DNA of 64,000 bases, from NCBI RefSeq assembly GCF_034932365.1, contig NZ_JAYGHR010000011.1, positions 1 through 64,000 of the forward strand, read 5' to 3'. The position numbers and the translations under genes are program-made. The stretch's first letter is position 1. Each line of letters opens with the position of its first letter. Source of the DNA: Capilliphycus robustus. Lineage in GTDB: Bacteria > Cyanobacteriota > Cyanobacteriia > Cyanobacteriales > Microcoleaceae. Below the pieces are notes generated by a model that saw nothing but the letters and a program-made list of their open reading frames with translations, was not told the origin of the DNA and did no database searches. Below are positions 61,742 through 64,000 of this stretch, in pieces.

Positions 61742-64000
61742 TTATAACGAACTCTCATCCGCACAAACCACACAATTTCGCCCTCTCGTTTTTGCTTGAT
61801 AAAGAGCGGTATCCGCCATCCGCAACACCGTTTCTAAGGTTTCTCCCTGTTGCGGAAAACAAGCCACACCAAACGAAGCCGTAATTGCACCTAAAGATTG
61901 ATTTCGATGATGTAATTGTAAATGTTCAATCGTATAACGAATTTGTTCGGCTCGGGTTTGTGTATCCTGAAGAGAAGCTTCTGGTAAAATTAACGTCAAT
62001 TCTTCTCCCCCATAACGACAAGCAATATCAGAACTCCGTATATTATTTTTGAGTAATCGAGCAATCGTTTTGAGAACTTCATCTCCCGCATCATGTCCAA
62101 ACTGATCATTAAACCGTTTAAAATGATCAATATCAATCATCACAATCCCCACAGAATAGTTATTTCGTCTCGCTCGATGAATTTCTCGCTCTAGACATTC
62201 TTCTAAATAACGACGATTAAACAATCCCGTCAACGCATCCCGCATACTTTGGGCTTTAAACGTTTCCTGAAGCTTGACATTCGCCAGAGCAACCGCTAAA
62301 TGTTCAGCAACGGTACGGGCTAACTGTCGTTTGGCTTCGGTTAATTCTCCCGGTGTTGACGCGCTAATATAAAGCAATCCTAAGGTATTTCCTAAAGCCA
62401 TCATGGGTATACAAAGGGACTCAGCCGGAAGCGGGTGAGCCTGAGTATGTTGACAAAATAAATTTGGAGATTCTGCTTCTACCCAATGAGTTCGTCCCCG
62501 TCGCAACGCCCAACATTCATCGAGTCTAAATAGCGTTGGTGTCGTAAAATCTTCTCCCCAAGTGGCAACCACTTCAACATAATTTTCTGACTCTCCCAAC
62601 ATAAACACACCCCCCCCACAGTCTGGAAATAACGGTTTGAGTAAATCCGCTAACATCTGATAAGCTTCTTGCAGAGAACTGGAAGCTTGCAGAAAACTAT
62701 TCATTTCTCCTAACAACACCATCTCTTGATGACGCTGTTCTAAAGCATTCATCCCATCCTTTAACTGTTTATTAATTTGGCGTAACTGTTCGCGGGTTTG
62801 TTTATTTTCAGTAATATCAATACAAGAGCCAATATACCCAGCAAATTCTCGATTACTCGTTAATTGCGGAAGTCCGGTATCCAGCAGCCAGCGATAGTCC
62901 CCATCTGCCCGTCGCAAGCGATATTCTAAAGAAAAGGGTTCCTTAACTTGAAACTTCCGTTGATAGATTTGTAAAAACGCTTCTTTGTCGTCAGGATGAA
63001 TATTTTCTGTCCAACCGTTACCGATTTCTTCTTCTAAGGTTCGCCCCGTAAACGATAACCAGCTTTGATTAAAAAAGTAACGCAAACCATCGTTTCCGGA
63101 AATCCAAATCAACACCGGAGCATGATCCGCCATCAACCGAAATCGTTCTTCACTCTCGCGTAATGCTTCTTCTATCTGTTTGCGTTTACTGATATCTGTC
63201 ACCCAAGCAAAGGCGCCGACATATTTACCGGATGTATCGAAAATCGGTGCAGTAGAAACAGAGGTCCAAAGACTTTCCCCGCTTGAATGGCGAAATTTCA
63301 AATCATGTTGTTCGGAGATTCCTAAACGCCGACGTTCAACGTTTGTTACTGCCATTTGCCAATTGTCTTGATCGATAAACTCAAAGATAGATTTGCCGAT
63401 CATCTCCTCAACAGGATAACCGAGCATTTTCGCCATTTGCGGATTAACAAATGTGGTTCTGTTGGCGGTATCAATCATCCAAACTCCTTCAATGCTGGTT
63501 TCAATTAAACGACGGTAACGTTCCTCGCTTTCACGTAATGCTTGTTCGATTTGTTTCTGTTCACTAATATCACGGCTACTGACTCGTCGCCCTAACCAAC
63601 GTCCATCGCTGCTATAAACAGATTGACAGTGATGAGCAAGCCAGCGAATTTGTCCGCTACAAGTAACAATGCGAAAATCCATGAAGTGGGGTTGATTCTC
63701 GTGCAAATGTTCTTGCAAATATTCTAAAACTATCCCTCGATCTTCGGGATGAACAATGGCGATCAAAAGTTGTGGGTTGCGGATAAATTCTTCGGGAGAG
63801 TATCCTGTAATGCGTTCACAGGAGGGAGACACATACAAAAAGTTGCCTTCGGGATCAATCCATGATTCCCAATCATAGGTGAAGTTGGCGACGGTTCGGA
63901 AGCGTTCTTCTCTCTGACGAAGTTCGACTTCTACTTGTTTGCGTTGAGTGATGTCTCGGGCGACAGCATAAATTCGATTCTCTTCAACAACAGGCGTTGC
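61742..64000 (-). CDS. Multi-PAS/GAF diguanylate cyclase (5' end beyond window)
   Basis: The open frame continues in phase to the window edge, so the gene starts to the right of it; a TTG at 63838 is only internal. At least 752 residues are visible. From the N-terminal side there are a PAS, a second PAS (SEERYRRLIETSIEGVW), a third (FRLMADHAPVLIWI), a GAF domain and a C-terminal GGDEF-type cyclase. The active site reads CRYGGEELTLILPEA, so it is GGEEL, an accepted variant. It makes cyclic di-GMP in response to a signal. The third PAS has PAC-like RADGDYRWLLDTG. Confidence 0.9.
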   Translation of the reverse strand, partial: ATPVVEENRIYAVARDITQRKQVEVELRQREERFRTVANFTYDWESWIDPEGNFLYVSPSCERITGYSPEEFIRNPQLLIAIVHPEDRGIVLEYLQEHLHENQPHFMDFRIVTCSGQIRWLAHHCQSVYSSDGRWLGRRVSSRDISEQKQIEQALRESEERYRRLIETSIEGVWMIDTANRTTFVNPQMAKMLGYPVEEMIGKSIFEFIDQDNWQMAVTNVERRRLGISEQHDLKFRHSSGESLWTSVSTAPIFDTSGKYVGAFAWVTDISKRKQIEEALRESEERFRLMADHAPVLIWISGNDGLRYFFNQSWLSFTGRTLEEEIGNGWTENIHPDDKEAFLQIYQRKFQVKEPFSLEYRLRRADGDYRWLLDTGLPQLTSNREFAGYIGSCIDITENKQTREQLRQINKQLKDGMNALEQRHQEMVLLGEMNSFLQASSSLQEAYQMLADLLKPLFPDCGGGVFMLGESENYVEVVATWGEDFTTPTLFRLDECWALRRGRTHWVEAESPNLFCQHTQAHPLPAESLCIPMMALGNTLGLLYISASTPGELTEAKRQLARTVAEHLAVALANVKLQETFKAQSMRDALTGLFNRRYLEECLEREIHRARRNNYSVGIVMIDIDHFKRFNDQFGHDAGDEVLKTIARLLKNNIRSSDIACRYGGEELTLILPEASLQDTQTRAEQIRYTIEHLQLHHRNQSLGAITASFGVACFPQQGETLETVLRMADTALYQAKTRGRNCVVCADESSL

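Overview
The window is chromosomal DNA from a cyanobacterium, probably a filamentous Oscillatoriales-type species (inference). It carries ndhH, ycf35 and ycf46, and an orange-carotenoid-protein-derived HCP/CTDH pair. A GAF domain looks like a cyanobacteriochrome, HIP1 octamers (GCGATCGC) are frequent, and cyanobacterial heptamer tandem repeats and C/G-rich hairpin repeats are scattered throughout. I found no rRNA, tRNA or CRISPR array.

Layout. 0-7 kb: a large TPR-CHAT protein on the minus strand whose CHAT part contains an in-frame translated repeat insertion; then an antitoxin/PIN-toxin pair lying between two copies of the CHAT gene's 5' end, an HNH cassette and a PIN-toxin relic. 7-10 kb: a lipoxygenase facing a catalase-related haem protein, a likely oxylipin pair. 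10-14.6 kb: ndhH, rsmH and a TnpB-only IS1341-type element. 14.6-17.4 kb: a response regulator-PP2C phosphatase with an RsbW-like kinase. 17.4-19.6 kb: CTDH and HCP genes, with a second TnpB element inserted exactly at the HCP start. 20-30.4 kb: repeats, then a non-canonical DNA phosphorothioation (Dnd) island with two DGQHR/DndB-like proteins, a putative sulfur-binding-domain HNH nuclease, DndC, a GxxExxY protein inside an unusual GTAACGGAT/ATCCGTTAC repeat array, DndD and an unknown putative DNA-binding protein. I could not find dndA, dndE or dndFGH.

30-42 kb: an FAD oxidoreductase, an RTX-repeat protein, hisA, coaE, a 1,797-residue secreted hemagglutinin-type protein ending in CHAT, ycf35, ycf46 and a ribbon-helix-helix/zinc protein. 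42-51 kb: a YgiB/YgiC-like pair, a hybrid histidine kinase with a cyanobacteriochrome-like GAF domain, two small proteins, and a fused dipeptide-type ABC ATPase. 50-64 kb: a WecG-type glycosyltransferase, a DUF1611 protein, a MerR/thioredoxin/permease metal operon, a Schlafen-AlbA/STAND NTPase, a PPK2-type polyphosphate phosphotransferase, a DUF218 protein, and a multi-PAS diguanylate cyclase that runs off the right edge.

The most interesting content is the Dnd island, which pairs sulfur modification genes with a probable sulfur-sensing nuclease and lacks the usual partners. Next are the two CHAT proteins, the carotenoid gene decapitated by a TnpB element, and the lipoxygenase/catalase-like pair. 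All function calls come from reading motifs; no database search was run.
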